A stretch of 64,000 bases of DNA from Aselliscus stoliczkanus (lineage: Eukaryota > Chordata > Mammalia > Chiroptera > Hipposideridae), in NCBI GenBank assembly GCA_033961575.1, contig CM066735.1, positions 91,457,449 to 91,521,448 of the forward strand, given 5' to 3'. This document shows, piece by piece, positions 9,736 to 23,399 of the stretch. Under the pieces are notes generated by a model, which searched no databases, was not told where the DNA came from, and worked only from the letters and a program-made list of their open reading frames with translations. Every line of letters starts with the position of its first letter. The stretch's first letter is position 1. A program made the position numbers and the translations under genes.

Positions 9736-12640
9736 CAACGCAATCCAGGCTTTCCCACAGTCATATTCTAATTCCACTACTTCCAAGAGGCTTCCAATAA
9801 AATTCCCTGCCTTTGGATTCACCACCAATTTTGTTTAATCACATTTACTAGTCTGCCTTTCCCATCTCATATCATTTCTCTTTCACATTTGGATGGAAGC
9901 TGGAATTAAAGAGGAACAGGAAAATCTTGTGATCTGCTATCAAAATTAAAAGAAGAATTGATTCACTTTATTTGTAGAAATGAATTAACTAAAAATAAAC
10001 ACACACCAAACAGAGTACTTAGTGTGGAGGAAGAGGGGATTTTGATAATAATACGACAACTACAAAAATGATGAGAATCCCTCGCTTAATGAAAACAATG
10101 GATGGTTTGGGAAACAAGCATCAGTTCGATTGATCAAAAGTCCAAATAATGTCATGCTCCTAAATTGCAAAGAGAACAAGAAATAAGCACAATTCCTTTT
10201 TTTTTTGCCTAGGAGGAAAAAAAAAAAAAGCAAAAAAGTAGGTACAGAACTTGACACCTACTTCCCCAGCTCAGGAGTGCGTTTGGTCAGTTAGTCCAGG
10301 AATTCCGATCCACTGCACTCCATTCCATTCTAGTTCACAGTGGCACTGGGAGGTCCAGCAATCATTGGAATGACCTGCACTGAAATGGAGGTCAACTCCT
10401 GCCTGAGGATACAATATCACCCACTGCTCAGTGCGCTGTGAAGCTGAGGCCTCTACAACCATTTTGTTCCCTCCCTCTCCATTGCAGGATCTACAGCTCA
10501 GAGCCACCAGGAAATCACAAGGTCAGGAGGTGAGGAGAGCTATTTACTGCACTGGGAGAGTCTTGGCTTCTTTCTTGGCCCCAGCTGGCCAGGAGAGAAA
10601 GGGGAAGGTTGTTTATATTTGCAAAGGGCTCAGAGACTTGAATGAGCTATGCCCTGGGTGTCAAATACAGGGCTGGGCTGGGAGGGGAGGGCTGGCTTCC
10701 TTCTCACTGCTAAATCGCCTCGGCAAATCTCTGTCCTGCCTTCCAGCTGAGCAGTGGGCAACAGCTTGACAAAGCTAGGTATCAGCAGCTGTGAAAGAGG
10801 CCCAAGCTGGAGCATTCGCATGTGACACTTCACAGCTGTCCGAGTCTAACAAGTCTAGTACAGGGACTGGGAAGCAGATACACAGGACTTTCCCCAGTGG
10901 CCACTAGCCAGCTACCATTCGTGCTTGCAAATCAACACGTGCAATGCAGAAGCTACCTCACATCGCTGTCAGGTGCTTCCTAAGACGATTCTAAATGTCA
11001 TTTCATGCCAAAGGGAGTGCAAAGCATTATCCCCAACAGAAAGGGGTCCTGAATTATCAAAAACGTCAGCTAGTAATTTCCAATTTTATATGAAATACAC
11101 TCTCAAGAGAACTGTTAAGTTATATGCCTACTGAGGATAAGATTTATGGAAAAGGCCAAGAGGCAAGAAAAGTTCTGACTAAGAGAAAAGGAGGCAGGTG
11201 CTCTAAAGCCTAAATTGAGGAGTTTGGCTTAGAAGTTATAAAATGTGGCTAAGAGCCCACATATATAACTGGAATATAAGGATAAAGAAAAAAGGGGCAT
11301 GAAAAACGAATTAAGTGGGAAATTTTTAATCCCTTATTTTTCTTTCTTAAAAGGAAAAAAACACACCGTAATTTAAGTATTGGATTAGAGGAAGGAAAAG
11401 CCATCTCAGAGCACATGCATAAAGATGGTAGATCTGAATAATACATGTACCAGCTTTTATTCTTTCTCTAAACTCTACAGACATGACAATAAAGGTATTT
11501 CTCAAAAAAGCATAAACTATAAAGATGGGAGGAACAGGAAAGGAGACAGCTATCAACAGAAGTCAGGAAGCTAGAAGGCATTTGGACAAGTGGTAAAGGA
11601 TGTAACACTTCCAAGAAACCGAATCCCAAAGTGGCTGTGAAGAAAGCCAAGACCAAGTCCAGGTATACCACATAATCTCCCAAAATACTCTGGACCTTGT
11701 GGCGTGTGTGGAAGCTGAGAATGAGGCAGGGAAAGGTTCTAAAATCAGGGTTGATTATAATAAAAGTGTATATAAGCAGCCAATTCCGAGCTCCTCTGTG
11801 CCAGGCAGAGCTCTAAGATGGGCGCACCGTCTCCGCCCCCTCATGCTGTCCCCCGTAAGACCTCCTCCACGTGAGTGTGGGCAGGAGCTGTACCTCCCTT
11901 CTCACCAACAGAATAAGACAGCATTGATGGGCTAGCATGCACTAGATCAGGTTATGTTTCTATTAAAGGTCATTTAAATAAGACTCAGTCTTTAGCTGAC
12001 TGGAGAAAAAGACTCTTCTGCAAGCCTTGCAGGAACAAGGTGCTGTGACGTCAAGGGCTATGATGTCAACGGCAGGCTGCCTCTAGGAGCTGTTGACTTC
12101 AGTCCTACAGCTTCAAGGAACTGCACCCTGTGTTCCAACCACGTGAGCTGCGACGAGATCCCTGCGCGACGACAGCTGGGCACACAGGCTGGAGGACTCT
12201 GTGACCGTGACGCCCGCCTTCAGAGACCCCGAGCAGAGGGCCCAGCTAAGTGACGCCCTGACTCCTGACCCACATTCACTGTAGATACTAAATATGTGTA
12301 TTGTTTTTGAGCTGCTACAGTTGTGGTAATTTGTTACACAGCAACAGAAATCCTGCCAGACTGAGGTTTATTTTCTGAAGAGGTTAAAGAGGAGGGTCCC
12401 TGAACCAGGGGACATGAATATGGATGAGGGCAGAGGTGCTGTGCTAAAAGGAGCTTATGCACGCCGGGACAATAAGATCCCGTTTCCTCCTTCACCCTCC
12501 AGCAGTCTCCTTTGGGGAATACGAACAGCCCAGAGCGATGACCTCAATATACTGGCATTAAAGGCTCCCTAAGTAAGAACAGATAACCAAGGAACACAGT
12601 TCCTCTCTAACATTGCAAACAAAAATCAAAATACAGGATG
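9736..12640. other. Intron segment with a GC-richer block; no gene called
   Basis: Mostly unique-looking intron. At 10260-10860 composition rises and a plus-strand acceptor-like site (ctctccattgcag) occurs near 10485, but no supported exon follows. At about 12050-12365 a block ending in 'tgtggtaatttgttacacag caacagaaa' resembles the 3' part of an old mammalian LTR or DNA repeat (family not named with confidence). Open frames up to 112 codons here look non-coding. Confidence 0.5.
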
Positions 12641-13078
12641 ACCAAGTAGAGAAAACAAACTACGAAGAAAATTTCAAAATAAACGGATCATTAATATCCA
12701 CAGAGAAAGAATATATTGCACTGATGAAAGAAGACTATGGCTAAAACAGACCTTAAGGGAAAAAAGGAGGCGGGTGTAGAGATATTGGGTGAAGATAGTC
12801 AAAAGGCACAAACTTTCAGTTACAAGATAAACAAGTTCTGGGGATCTAATGGACAGCATGGTGACTAGAGTGAATATTACTATATTGGTATATTTGAAAG
12901 TTGCTAAGAGAGTAGATCTTAAAAGTTCTCATCACAAGAAAAAAATATTGTGACTGACTGATGTAAACTAAACTAACTGTGGTCATTATGCAATATACAC
13001 AAATATCAAATCATTATATTTATACCTTAAACTAACAGAATGGTATATGCAATTATATCTCAACAAAACAGGAGGGGT
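12641..13078 (+). mobile_element. L1 3' UTR fragment (L1MA-like)
   Basis: The string 'tatatttgaaagttgctaag' followed by 'agagtagatcttaaaagttc tcatcacaag' and the end 'gcaattatatctcaacaaaa' is the typical 3' UTR of L1MA-type LINEs, in sense orientation, truncated at its 5' end. Confidence 0.85.
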
Positions 13079-13084
13079 GAAGAA

Positions 13085-14095
13085 AAAGGAGCATTTGGAA
13101 ATTAAAAATGAAAGCATTAACAAGAAAATTTTCAAAAATTCAATGAAGGATAAAATTGAACTCTCTCAAGAAAGTAGAAAAAAGATAAAAAAAATAGGAA
13201 AAAAAATATACAAAAATTAAAGGACCATAAGAAAGATTTGAACAGTAATAGTAACCCTACAGGGATAAACAGAGAGGCGGTCAAAACTAATTTAAGGGGC
13301 GACCGGTTGGCTCAGTTGGTTAGAGTGCAGGCTCATGACACCAGGGTTGCCGGTTCGATTCCCGCATGGGCCAGGGAGCTGCGCCCTCCACAACTAAATT
13401 GGAAACAATGACTTGACTTGGAGCTGGTGGGTCCTGGAAAAACATATCGTTCCCCAATAAAACTTAAAAAAAAAAAAAAAAGTAATTTAAGAAAACTTCC
13501 CAGGACAAAAAATTCCAAATTGAAAGGGCACAGTACATTGGAAGAAAAGAGACACATCAAGTTTCCAGGGAGAAAGAAAGATAATGTACAAGGAATCAAT
13601 CGGCTTGGCTTTGGATTTCAATGGCAACACTGGGAGTGAGCTGGCACTAGAGCCGTGTCAGCAAAATGGTGTCCAACCCAAACCCTGTACCCAGAAAAAC
13701 AAAATCAAGTATGCGGGGAGGACAGAGATCTTTACAGACATTCGAGGTCCCTAAAAATTTATCTTCCAAGAATTCTTTTTCAGAAAGTTACTGGGGGATG
13801 CACTCTGCAACACAAGGGAATAAAGAAAAAGATAAAGGAACGAAGATTCAATGGAAAATAGAATTAGAGAGAATCCCCAAAGAGACAGTGTGAAGAGAGC
13901 CTAGTGTGACAGCTGTGTCTAAATCTGCATTTGTGTATCTTTTGAGAAGGTTTAGACAACTGTAAGAGCATCTGAGGTTGAATTAGTGGTAAGTATGGAA
14001 AACTGTGGGGTGGGGAGGGAGGAAAGCAGCAGGGAGAGTGGAAGAAAAGGAGAGAGAAAAATTAACTCCAGAGGAGGACAAAGAAGTTATGCCGG
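13085..14095 (+). mobile_element. HAL1-like LINE remnant, split by a SINE
   Basis: Non-LTR remnant of the half-L1 (HAL1) type. Recognisable pieces are 'gaaaacttcccaggacaaaa', a block near 13600 (ttggatttcaatggcaacac) and 'ttttcagaaagttactgggg' near 13780. The short SINE-like element at 13297-13482 interrupts it. Open frames of 68-88 codons are decayed pieces of the LINE. Confidence 0.7.
13297..13482 (+). repeat. tRNA-derived SINE, distinct head (Ile-like), T+ tail
   Basis: The head 'gaccggttggctcagttggt tagag' with B box 'ggttcgattcc' differs from the common short form and is closest to tRNA-Ile-like SINE heads. It is followed by a non-tRNA part (ctccacaactaaattggaaa caatgacttgacttggagct), then 'ccccaataaaactt' and a poly(A) tail. 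A 9-bp duplication, taatttaag, flanks it (13288-13296; 13483-13491). I associate this body with SINEs of rhinolophoid bats; that is memory, not a search. Confidence 0.85.
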
Positions 14096-16503
14096 AAAAG
14101 TAATCACAGTTGGCTACTGCAGTACACAGTACCATATGACTATGTACAGCTGCAAATAATGTTCACATAATATAAACAATGATATAACAAAGAGCAATAT
14201 AAACAAATAATTTGAAGGGAGGTGGGGTGGGGGAACGACGACTAAATCTTCACCATTCATGTTGTGAACCAAGAGTTATTATCAAAAATTGAAACAGCAA
14301 GCAATATGGATACCTGAAAACAGGGAGGTAAATAGCAAAATAATCCAAAGAGGTGTAAGTAGCTCCCTCTAGGGAGCAAAGTGTGGGGAAGGCTGCTGAG
14401 AACTGTTGTCTTTTTGTAACAAACTTTAAAGAAAGATTCTTTAAACTATGTTGGTGTATACTTTTACTAAAATGTAAAACTAAAAGAGAAAGAGTGGAAA
14501 GGAAGAACAAAGATAATATCCTCAAACCATGTCCATGTGGCAGAGTTTTTCCTTTTTTCCCCCCAATTCAAGTGCTTCCAAGTCCAACAGTATGTGTTAG
14601 CTGTTTTTCCAAATGAGCATCCATTTGGTTCCCAGAAATCCAGCACAAAATCCTGGCCTAATATTATGGATTCACTACATATAGTTTAATGCCCACTGTA
14701 CTATATAATATAAACTAAAACGTTAACAAAAATATGAACCAGGAACAGATATGGTATAGACATTTATTCTAAGGAGAACTGGGAAGGTTCCATAGTGTAA
14801 CAGTATCTAAGTTATACTTAGAGAGCCAGAAGCTTTTTTCGAGGAACAGGTAACCAAAATGGAGACCTTTGGTACAGAGGTGTGTGTCTCCTGCAGGAGT
14901 GTAGCTGAAAATGGAACTGGAAAGACTAAATGAGAACAGACAGATCAAAGAGGACCATAAATGCCTACCAAGCAATTTAGATTCTAATTGCACTGCCTAC
15001 AGGAGTGAAGTGAAAAAAGGCACTGGTTTAAGAAGTAAAAAACCCCAAACACTGAAAAAAAACCATCATCCTATTCAGAAATAGGAAGCTACACATTCAA
15101 CGTTCACTGAATGAAGCAGAGCCTAATTCAGAGGCTACGGAGAGCTGACAATCTGGACTAGAGCAGCGAGTGAGAGCAAAATTGTTTCGGGAAATCATAA
15201 GTACTTCATGACAACAACCCTAAGAGTTAAGTTACCAATAAACCTGAGAGCCTCTGAATACATCAACACATACCCAACAAGTAAGACATCTACACTCAAT
15301 CCTCCAGGAGCAGAAAGGAACCCCCACGGTCCCTCCCCGGCCTGCCTAGTGCTGTTTAACCAGACATCCAAGCACTGCCATGTAGCACTGAGGGAGCCAT
15401 TATCTGCTAAATAAACAAAATGTGAATTTATGTACATAATCTTAATATATTAACATCTCAAAAGACTATCAAAGCATGTATCCTGATATTAGTTTAGAAA
15501 ATACTGATCATTAGTTATAAGCTTAATTGATGTGTTTGCTGTTATATGCAAATAGTTTAAAAATACAGTATACATGCTATTTTAGGTAATGTCCAGGTTT
15601 ATTTCAAGAAGTTTAAAAATACCAGGTTTCATATTCTTTTAAAAACACTATTTAAATGGGCTTGCAGCTTTATTTAAATGGGTTTATGCCTTACGGCAAA
15701 TAAAAGTGGAAGTATACTGGAAGGAAACACAAAATGAATACTTTTAATCCGTCTATCTGGCAGTTTGGATGGGTGGTGCTTCTTCTAAGAACAAGGGCTC
15801 ACAAGTTTAAAGACGCACAAACGGGCCCATTCAACACCACATAAGCAGGAGGTAAAATGAATACCAGTGTACATCTTGGGGTAGTCACTAAAATCCAGTG
15901 CATTTCTGACCACTACTTATATATACCTCTAGAATTTTGTTAACCAAAGTCATTGTTAAGATGTAGCTATTTCAGTGTTTTGTGAATGTGCATTTAACAT
16001 TATTGACAATGAGCACCACACAAAGCATAGCAGCTAAGACATTGCTAAAAAGATAAAATCAGAGCAGTCAGCAGCCCAGGAGGAGGAGCAGCTGCAGCAG
16101 CAGCCTGGCCCCACAGAAACCTGATCAGGGGACAGAGCGTCCGTCTGCACTCGGCCAAGGTGAAAGCGCCCAGAAGCCAAGGATCAGACAGCTGCAGGGG
16201 CAGGCTGGCCGGCCAAGGACCAGCCTGAGTGCCAATCTAGAGGAGCAGAAGGCCTTTCGCCTTCAACAGTCACGTCAGTCAGGGGCACGCTGCACTTCCA
16301 GGGCCCCCTACTCATCTGCTCTGTGCAAAACCCAAACACAGGACATGACTCTGGAGAAGAACTGCCTCAAAAGGAGGGAAAGGAAAGTTTCAGTGGCTCT
16401 GGCAGTTGGGGCTGCTAAGCATGGAATAGCGCGAGTATAAAATAAATTCTAATGTGTTGCATTATCTTTAGTACAAGAGACCAATTAAAAACACCTATTT
16501 AGT
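14096..16503. other. Intron segment, no gene
   Basis: AT-rich intron. 14100-14560 may continue the decayed LINE. The block 15440-16060 is unique-looking and AT-rich; 16060-16330 is GC-richer with CAG-like runs but no exon signals. Nothing is called as coding. Confidence 0.5.
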
Positions 16504-16626
16504 GGGCCCACCGAGTGGCTCGGTGGTTAAGCACTGGCTTGGGAAGCCAGCGGTCCCGGTTTGGGTCCCACATGTGAGGGCCAGTGACACTGTCCTCAAA
16601 AACACACACACACAAAAAACACAACA
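16504..16626 (+). repeat. tRNA-derived SINE, short form, (CA)-rich tail
   Basis: Standard short SINE (gggcccaccgagtggctcgg ... cactgtcctc) with a tail that became (CA)n. A 13-bp duplication, (a/c)cacctatttagt, flanks it at 16491-16503 and 16627-16639. Confidence 0.93.
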
Positions 16627-19600
16627 CCACCTATTTAGTCGTTAATATTTCTCAATATTATGTTAGGTACAGGAGTCACAAAAAAGGTCAAAACCAGTGC
16701 CTACTCTCATACAAAGGAAGCGGAGGGCCAACAAGGAATGATTAAAATACATGGTAAATTGTTAGAAGATTAGAAGATGGGTAAAACTGAAATGGATGTG
16801 AGCCCCAGTGAGGATAACTTAGAAATGGGCCCAACATAAACACTTTACATGGGTAACCCCCCACCCCCCGAAACGTGTGCGCGTACACACGCGCGCACAC
16901 CAACATGCCGGTTTGCAACCACAAGAGCTCCCTTTCTTGCACTTGTGAGGTGAAGGGGGGAAAGGAAGCCAAGTATTTAGAACAAGTTCCCCAAAATGAA
17001 CAGCCTCAGATGTAGGTCAGTGGTTTTTAGAATACACACAAGTCCAAGACCAAGTTTTCACCAAATAGTAAAGAAGAAGGGAAAAAGGATAAAGTATTTG
17101 TTTTTCATAAATTTTAATTTAGTCAACATAAAAGTTTGTCCTTCATGCTGACATCAAGTTCTTTATAGTTTGTAACAAAAAAATTATTCTCCCCTTTTTG
17201 TGAAATGCTGATAACAGATGGTGATTTTTTTTCAACGTCCTTGTGAGATAAAATAGAATTAGCCGCCTTCTATCAGCCCTCTGTGTGTTGAGATTCCACA
17301 TGTAACTACTGTGGTAACAGCTTCTGTTGCCCTGGGCAGTGGCTGCCATAGCAGTTTCCATAGAGGAAAGGACTGGTCCCAGGGCTGGGGCTCAACTGGC
17401 CCAGCACCTCCCAACTGTCCCCAGGCTCCCAGCCTCTTAGACAGCCAGGTAAGGCCACTCATTGCCCCCCTTACAGCCCGCAGCGCCTTAGTCAGACTCA
17501 CTCCTGAGAGGGACACACACTGCAAGCAGCTTCCATGTGCACAGAAGGTTCACAAGGAGCGTGCAAACCACAAGCAAGCCGTCTCTCGCCAGGCCGACAC
17601 CACACTGATGAGAGACGGGGCCCCGGCAAGTGGCCCGCCAAGTGAAGCCTGTGTGTGCCAAACTACTTCCTAAATTAATTCAGTGTAATTTTGTCTTGGG
17701 TAGTAGACATCTCCAGTCTGACAGACAACCCAAAGGTACAGGTTTTAGAAAGAACATCTGAAAGTACTGAACATGTTCTTTATAAGGACTTAGTATCTGT
17801 TGCGTCCTCAAACTTCAGTTCTCCCACCTGAAAATTTCTATCTTCACTCCTCTTTCCTTTCCTTTCAGAAGTATATGTGCTTCTTTCCAAGACAAACCAT
17901 GTGTGGTCTTTATCAAATTCCTCTTTCTTATCAGTGAATCTAAAGTTGGCTACAAAAAGTTCAAACTTTGCCATGCAAAAAGGAAAACACAACTAAACAA
18001 ACCCTAACACATTCCAAACACCTCTACCTTTCAAGCTACTAGTCCAGCTTTCTCATGCCCCTTAGTGCCAACTTTCTGCTTCTGCCCACACACACCCTTC
18101 CAAGATGCAATCCTGCTTTTACCTCAGTATTTTACAGTAAACTATATATTCTCTTCAAGGTTATCAATGACCTTTCAGTCTCAAAGTGAAATGGTATTTC
18201 CCCTTTTCATTATTAGCTGTTCCTGGTCAAGAACCAATGTGCCCCGCCTTCTTGAAACTCTCTTGCCAATCGTGACATTAATTTCTGATTCTCCTCTTAC
18301 CCTCCCCTTCTAAGGCCCTTTCCCTGCTTATGTGTCAAGGCACAGGGACCAAGCCAATAGGAACCCCCCCTGCAATAGTTTAAAGAGAGAGGGTACATTT
18401 CAGGGAAGGCTTTGGATATATATGAGGCCCAGCGTGGCTTGAATGGGCATTAATGGAAGTCGAAAGGGAGAAGGCAAAGGCAAAATCTGATAGAAATTTA
18501 GTAGAAAGTATTAGCTTGCTGTCTTGACAGTTATCGGGCATTGGCAACGCACTCAAAAAAGGTCTACTACAAAGCAACGACTTTCAAACTGTATTCCAGA
18601 TGGAGAGAGACAGCTTTAAATGTTTTAAATGCCTCATTTCCCTGAAACTTGTTTTCAAAAAAGCTTTAATAGTACACTAAGTAATATGATAAAATTAAAC
18701 ATACAGGGAACTTGAAAAATCAGAACAGCATGTAAGTTCCAGTTTAACCCTCAGTTTCCTCATCTGTAAAGCGTGACGAACCATATTCTACATACCACCT
18801 CGCTGAAATGAACCATGAGAAGTAAAGGAAGTCTGAAATGAACATTGAGAAGGAAGTATTATATAAAGTAGCTCTGAACCCCAAAGCACTAGTTAAACCC
18901 TCACAACGATTTTTAAAGCAACAAGTGTTACAATTTTCACAGAAATGATGACTGCTTACTTGAGTAGTAATAAGAACTATCACAAAAATCTAAAGCTACA
19001 TGTTGGCTTTCCAATAATCCAGTTAATCTTTTCACTTTAAAGCTCAAAATTAATATAGTAAAATTCCACATAATCAATGAAGACATTAATTATTACATTG
19101 AAAGCAAATAACACAAAAATTAACTTACGTCAATTAAGATATGTATGAATTTAATCAAATTTAAAATTAAATAAACAAACTAATACAAATGGTAGCGATG
19201 TTTCCTATAGAAGGTTCCATATTTGTATCCCTTAGTTAACCAAAAAAAAGAAAAAGGTGGATTTCTAAAATGCCTATGCCCAAAGACTGCTTTAAGCATG
19301 CTCTAGTTTTACCATTATACAATGAACTCTATTTTTACATTAGATACATACCTGAAATAACTGCTCTGTGAATCTCTACATTGAAACATAGTCCTCATTT
19401 TCATTTCAAATCTATAGTCTCACATAATAATTACTCTAAAGTAATAAATATTACACTTGAAAATCCAAACCTGTTCAGGGAATAACATGCCTTCATAAAT
19501 GTGAAGCTTCTATTATGCATTAATTCTCCCATAAAGTGCCATCAAGAAGTTGATCAAATGAATAATTAATCCAGTCATTAAAAGTAGACATTTAAAGATG

Positions 19601-19654
19601 TACCTCTCAGTTAATTCTCTTTAATCACAGGACTTAAGTTTAGTTTTTCACAGT
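16627..19654. other. Intron segment with a MIR trace; no gene
   Basis: Three kilobases of intron. An alternating purine-pyrimidine patch (gtgtgcgcgtacacacgcgc) lies near 16875-16900. A MIR remnant (ctcagtttcctcatctgtaa) starts near 18750, plus strand. 17250-17670 is GC-richer but its open frames (88 and 120 codons on opposite strands) overlap each other and match nothing I recognise. Confidence 0.5.
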
Positions 19655-22010
19655 ACAATGGATACCTCAGAAATACAAAGGATCCTGAGAGACTACTATG
19701 AACAATTATATACCAACAAATCAACCTCTCTAGAAGAAATGTATACAGTGCTAGAAATACACAAGACTGAACCATGAAGAAATAGAAAATCTGAGTAGAC
19801 CATTTACTAGCAAGGAGATTGACTTATTTAAAAGGCCAGCATTAATCTGACACCACATTCAGACAGGAATACCACACACACACACACACACACACAACTT
19901 AAGAGGTCAATGCCTGATAAGCATACAAGCAAAACCCAACAAAATACTAGAAAGCCAAAATCAAAAATTCATTAAAAGGGTCATACACCATGATCAAGTA
20001 GGATTTATTCCAGGGATGCAAGAATGGTTCAATATCTGCAAACCAATAAACGTAGTACACCACATTAACAAAATAAAGAAAAAGCATATGATCATCTGGA
20101 TAGAAGCAGAAAAGGCTTTTGACAAATCTCAACATTCATTTATGACAAAAATTCTCCACAAAGCAGGTATAGAGGAAATGTACCTCAATATAATAAAGGC
20201 CATATATGACAAACCCACAGCACGTATTTAATGATGAAAAGCTGAAAGCTTTTTCTTTAAGAACTGGAACAAGACAAGGATGCCCACTTTTGCCACTTCT
20301 GTTCAGCATAGTATTGGAAATCCTAGACACAGCAATTAGGCAAGAAAAAGAAATAAAAGGCATCCAAATTGGAAAGGAGGTAGTAAAACTATTTGAAGAT
20401 GACAAGATACTATATATAGAAAACCCTAAAGACGCCACCAAAAAACTATTAGAATAAATGAATTCAGTAAATTTGCAGGATACAAAATCAATATACAGAA
20501 ATCTTGCATTTCTATATGCTATATGCTGTACCGAATGATCAAAAGGAGAAATTAAGAAAACAATCACATTTACAACTGCATCAAAAAGAATAAAATACCC
20601 GGGAATAAATTTAACCAAAGTAGTGGAAGACCTGTACACTGAAAACTGCAAGACGGTAATAAAAGCAATTGAAGAAGAAATAAATACATGGAAGAATATC
20701 CAGTGCTCATGGATTGGAAGAATTAACATCATTACAAAGGTCCATACTACCCAAAGCAATAGATTCAATGCAATCTTCATCAAAATCCCAATGGAATTTT
20801 TCTCAGAAATAGAATAATCCTAAAATTTATGTGGAACTAAAAAAAGACCTTGAATAGCCAAAGTGATCTTGAAAACGAAGAACAAAGCTAGTTATCATAC
20901 TCCATGATTTCAAACTATACTGCAAGGTGTAGTAATCAAAACAGTATGGTAAGGGCAAAAAATAGACACACAGATCAACAGAACAGAACTGAGAGCCCAG
21001 AAATAAACCACACAGATATGGTCAATTAGTTTACAACAAAGGAGCCGATAATATACAATGGGGAAAGGACAATCTCTTCAATAAATGGTATTGGGAAAAC
21101 TGGACAGCTACATGCAAAAGAATGAAATTAGACCACTATCTTGGATATACAAAAATTAACTCAAAATGGATTCAAGACTTGAATGTAAGCCCTGGAAATG
21201 TAAAATTCTTGAAGAAAACATAGGCTGTAAGCTCCTTGATATTGGTTTCAGTTATGTATTTTGTATTTGACTCCAAAGGCAAGGGAAACAAAAGCAAAAA
21301 TAAACAAATGGGACTACATGAAACTAAAGACTTCCTCATAGCAAAGGAAACCATCAACAAAACAAAAAGGCATCCTACTGAATGGGAGAAGATATTTGCA
21401 AATCATATCCAATAAGGAGTTACATCTAAAATAAAGAACTCAAACTCATACAACTCAACAACAAAAAACCAAACAACCCAATTTAAAAATAGGCAGAGAA
21501 TCTGAATAGACATTTTCCCAAGAAATGCAGATGGCTAACAGGCATATGAAAAGATGTACAACATCACTAATTATGAGGAAAATGCACATCAAAACCACAA
21601 TGAGGTATCACCTCATACCCATCAGATGGCTATTACCAAAAAGACAAGAAAAAAGTGTTGAAGAAAAGTGCACTTTCATACACTGTTAGTGAAAATGTGA
21701 ATTGGTGCGGCCACTACAGAAAATATAGATTCCTCAAAAAATTAAGAACAGAACTACCATATGGTCCAGCTATTCTACTTCTGAATATTAACCAAAGAAT
21801 ACAAAAACATTAATTTGAAAAGATATATGCACTCCTATGTTCACTGAAGCATTACTTACAATAGCCAAGACATAGAAAACAACCTAAGTGTCCAGTGATA
21901 GATAAATGAATAAAGAGGATGTCTCTTTCACACACACGCACGAATACTACTTAGCCATAAACAAGAATAAAATCTTGCCATTTGCAACAACATGGACGGA
22001 CCCTTCAATA
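19655..22010 (+). mobile_element. LINE-1 fragment: decayed ORF2 second half plus 3' UTR
   Basis: Sense-strand L1 remnant of about 2.35 kb. It covers the later reverse-transcriptase part (a frame at 20016-20231 reading [13 protein letters not shown]; a frame at 20206-20457 reading [18 protein letters not shown] and LFEDDKILY), the C-terminal region near 21290-21420 (frames reading like MGLHETKDFLIAKE), and a 3' UTR ending around 'ccatttgcaacaacatggac'. Frameshifts and stops break it throughout. Two key RT positions are changed (see findings), so it is dead. A (CA)n run lies at about 19872-19896. Confidence 0.93.
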
Positions 22011-22064
22011 TTTTAAAATAATTGAAAAAATTTAAAGGAAACAGTATTCTGTGGCACTAATATT

Positions 22065-22245
22065 TTACCAATGTCTATAAATGAAGTTTTATTGGAACAC
22101 TACCACACTTCCTCGTTTAAGTCTGTGGCTGCTTTTATGCTATGGATCAAGTTTAATAGTTGTATACAGACAACATGGCCTGCAAAGCCGAAAATATTTA
22201 CCATTTGGACTTTACTAAGTAAGTTTTCTAACCCCTTTTCTAGAG
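22065..22245 (-). mobile_element. hAT-Charlie-type MITE remnant
   Basis: The sequence 'tgaagttttattggaacact' ... 'gtctgtggctgcttttatgc' ... 'ggcctgcaaagccgaaaata' matches a common mammalian non-autonomous hAT element in reverse orientation. I recognise the sequence but not its exact family name. Confidence 0.75.
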
Positions 22246-22844
22246 GCTTTCAGGAAAAGGTAGGTCCCTCTCCATTCGGTATAGTAAGTCCTCACACAAT
22301 GTCATTGATAGCTTCTGTGACTTTAAGTGAAATGATATACAAGTGTAGTGAAACCAATTTTACCATGGGCTAATTGATATAAACAAGAGCTAAGAGTTAG
22401 GTTTCACCGTTACAATGAAACAGCATTATGGAAAGACCTGCTGTATATTAAAATAATGGGAGGTGGAAAGATGGAGAAAAGAAGAATTTCCGTTTTTAAC
22501 AACCATGCCAAGGAACTCTGTTTTTAGACAATATACTCAGAAAACACTGATCTAGACATTGTTCCTCTACAGGTGCTTGGGAAAAGGGGGCACTGTCATG
22601 TAGAGGCTTCTGATTTCATAGCTGACTAAAATAGGAGCGATTTAATACACAGAGGCTTCCTGCTGCCAACACAGTACATACCCACACAGCCAGCTCAGCA
22701 ACCCTCCCTTAAAGAGTACAAAATGCACACTGCTAGGTATTTAGATCATGAGGTAAAAAATAAAAAGGCCATTAAGCAGAACATCTTAATTGCATGTATT
22801 AATTTCATTTTACCTTAAGATTTGTAATTTTGAAGGTATGCTTA
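22246..22844. other. Intron segment, no gene
   Basis: AT-rich spacer with no recognised element. It resumes repeat content at 22845 with an antisense L1 piece. Confidence 0.45.
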
Positions 22845-23395
22845 AAAAGTTATTCCTAGCTTATGGGTCACATTTTCTCTTTGATCTTTCCAGTTTTACC
22901 TTTCACATGTAAGTGGGCCTTTAATCCATCTAGATCTCTCTTCATATGTGGTATTAAGGAGGAATCCAGTTTTATTTGCCTCTATGATGAGTCAGTTTTC
23001 CCTACACCATCTACTGAACAATCTATCCTTTCCCCCACTGTTTTCCTGGTGCCACTGTAATCATATATTAAAATCCTATAAACACACGTCTATTTCTGAG
23101 CACTCTAAATCTACTTCATTGTTCTGTTTATCTTAGCACAAAACCAGGGCAATAAAACCAGTTTAGCATTGGGACACATCTTTGTATCTGGTAAAGCAAC
23201 CCTCCCCCCTCCGCCCCCTTTAGTCTTCTTTTTCTAAGACTGAACTAGCTGTTCATGGACATATTCTCCACATCTAAGTTTAGAGTAAGTTTATATAGAG
23301 ATGCCTCAAAAAAAAAAAAATTCAACTGGAATTTTAGATTGGGACTGAATTAAATTCATAGCAGGGAGAATTAACATCTTTACACCATAGAGTTA
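22845..23395 (-). mobile_element. LINE-1 ORF2 fragment, antisense
   Basis: Reads as antisense L1: 'aatccatctagatctctctt', 'ccatctactgaacaatctat', 'ggaattttagattgggactg' and 'gggagaattaacatctttac' correspond to the reverse of the ORF2 C-terminal region. Open frames of 62-65 codons here are read on the wrong strand. Confidence 0.8.
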
Positions 23396-23399
23396 ACAA

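Noticed and set aside
10430..10770. Plus-strand exon behind an acceptor-like ctctccattgcag
   Set aside because: No partner donor, no recognisable protein, antisense to the host gene.
20136..20783. 215-codon minus-strand frame
   Set aside because: Antisense of the L1 ORF2 remnant; no independent support.
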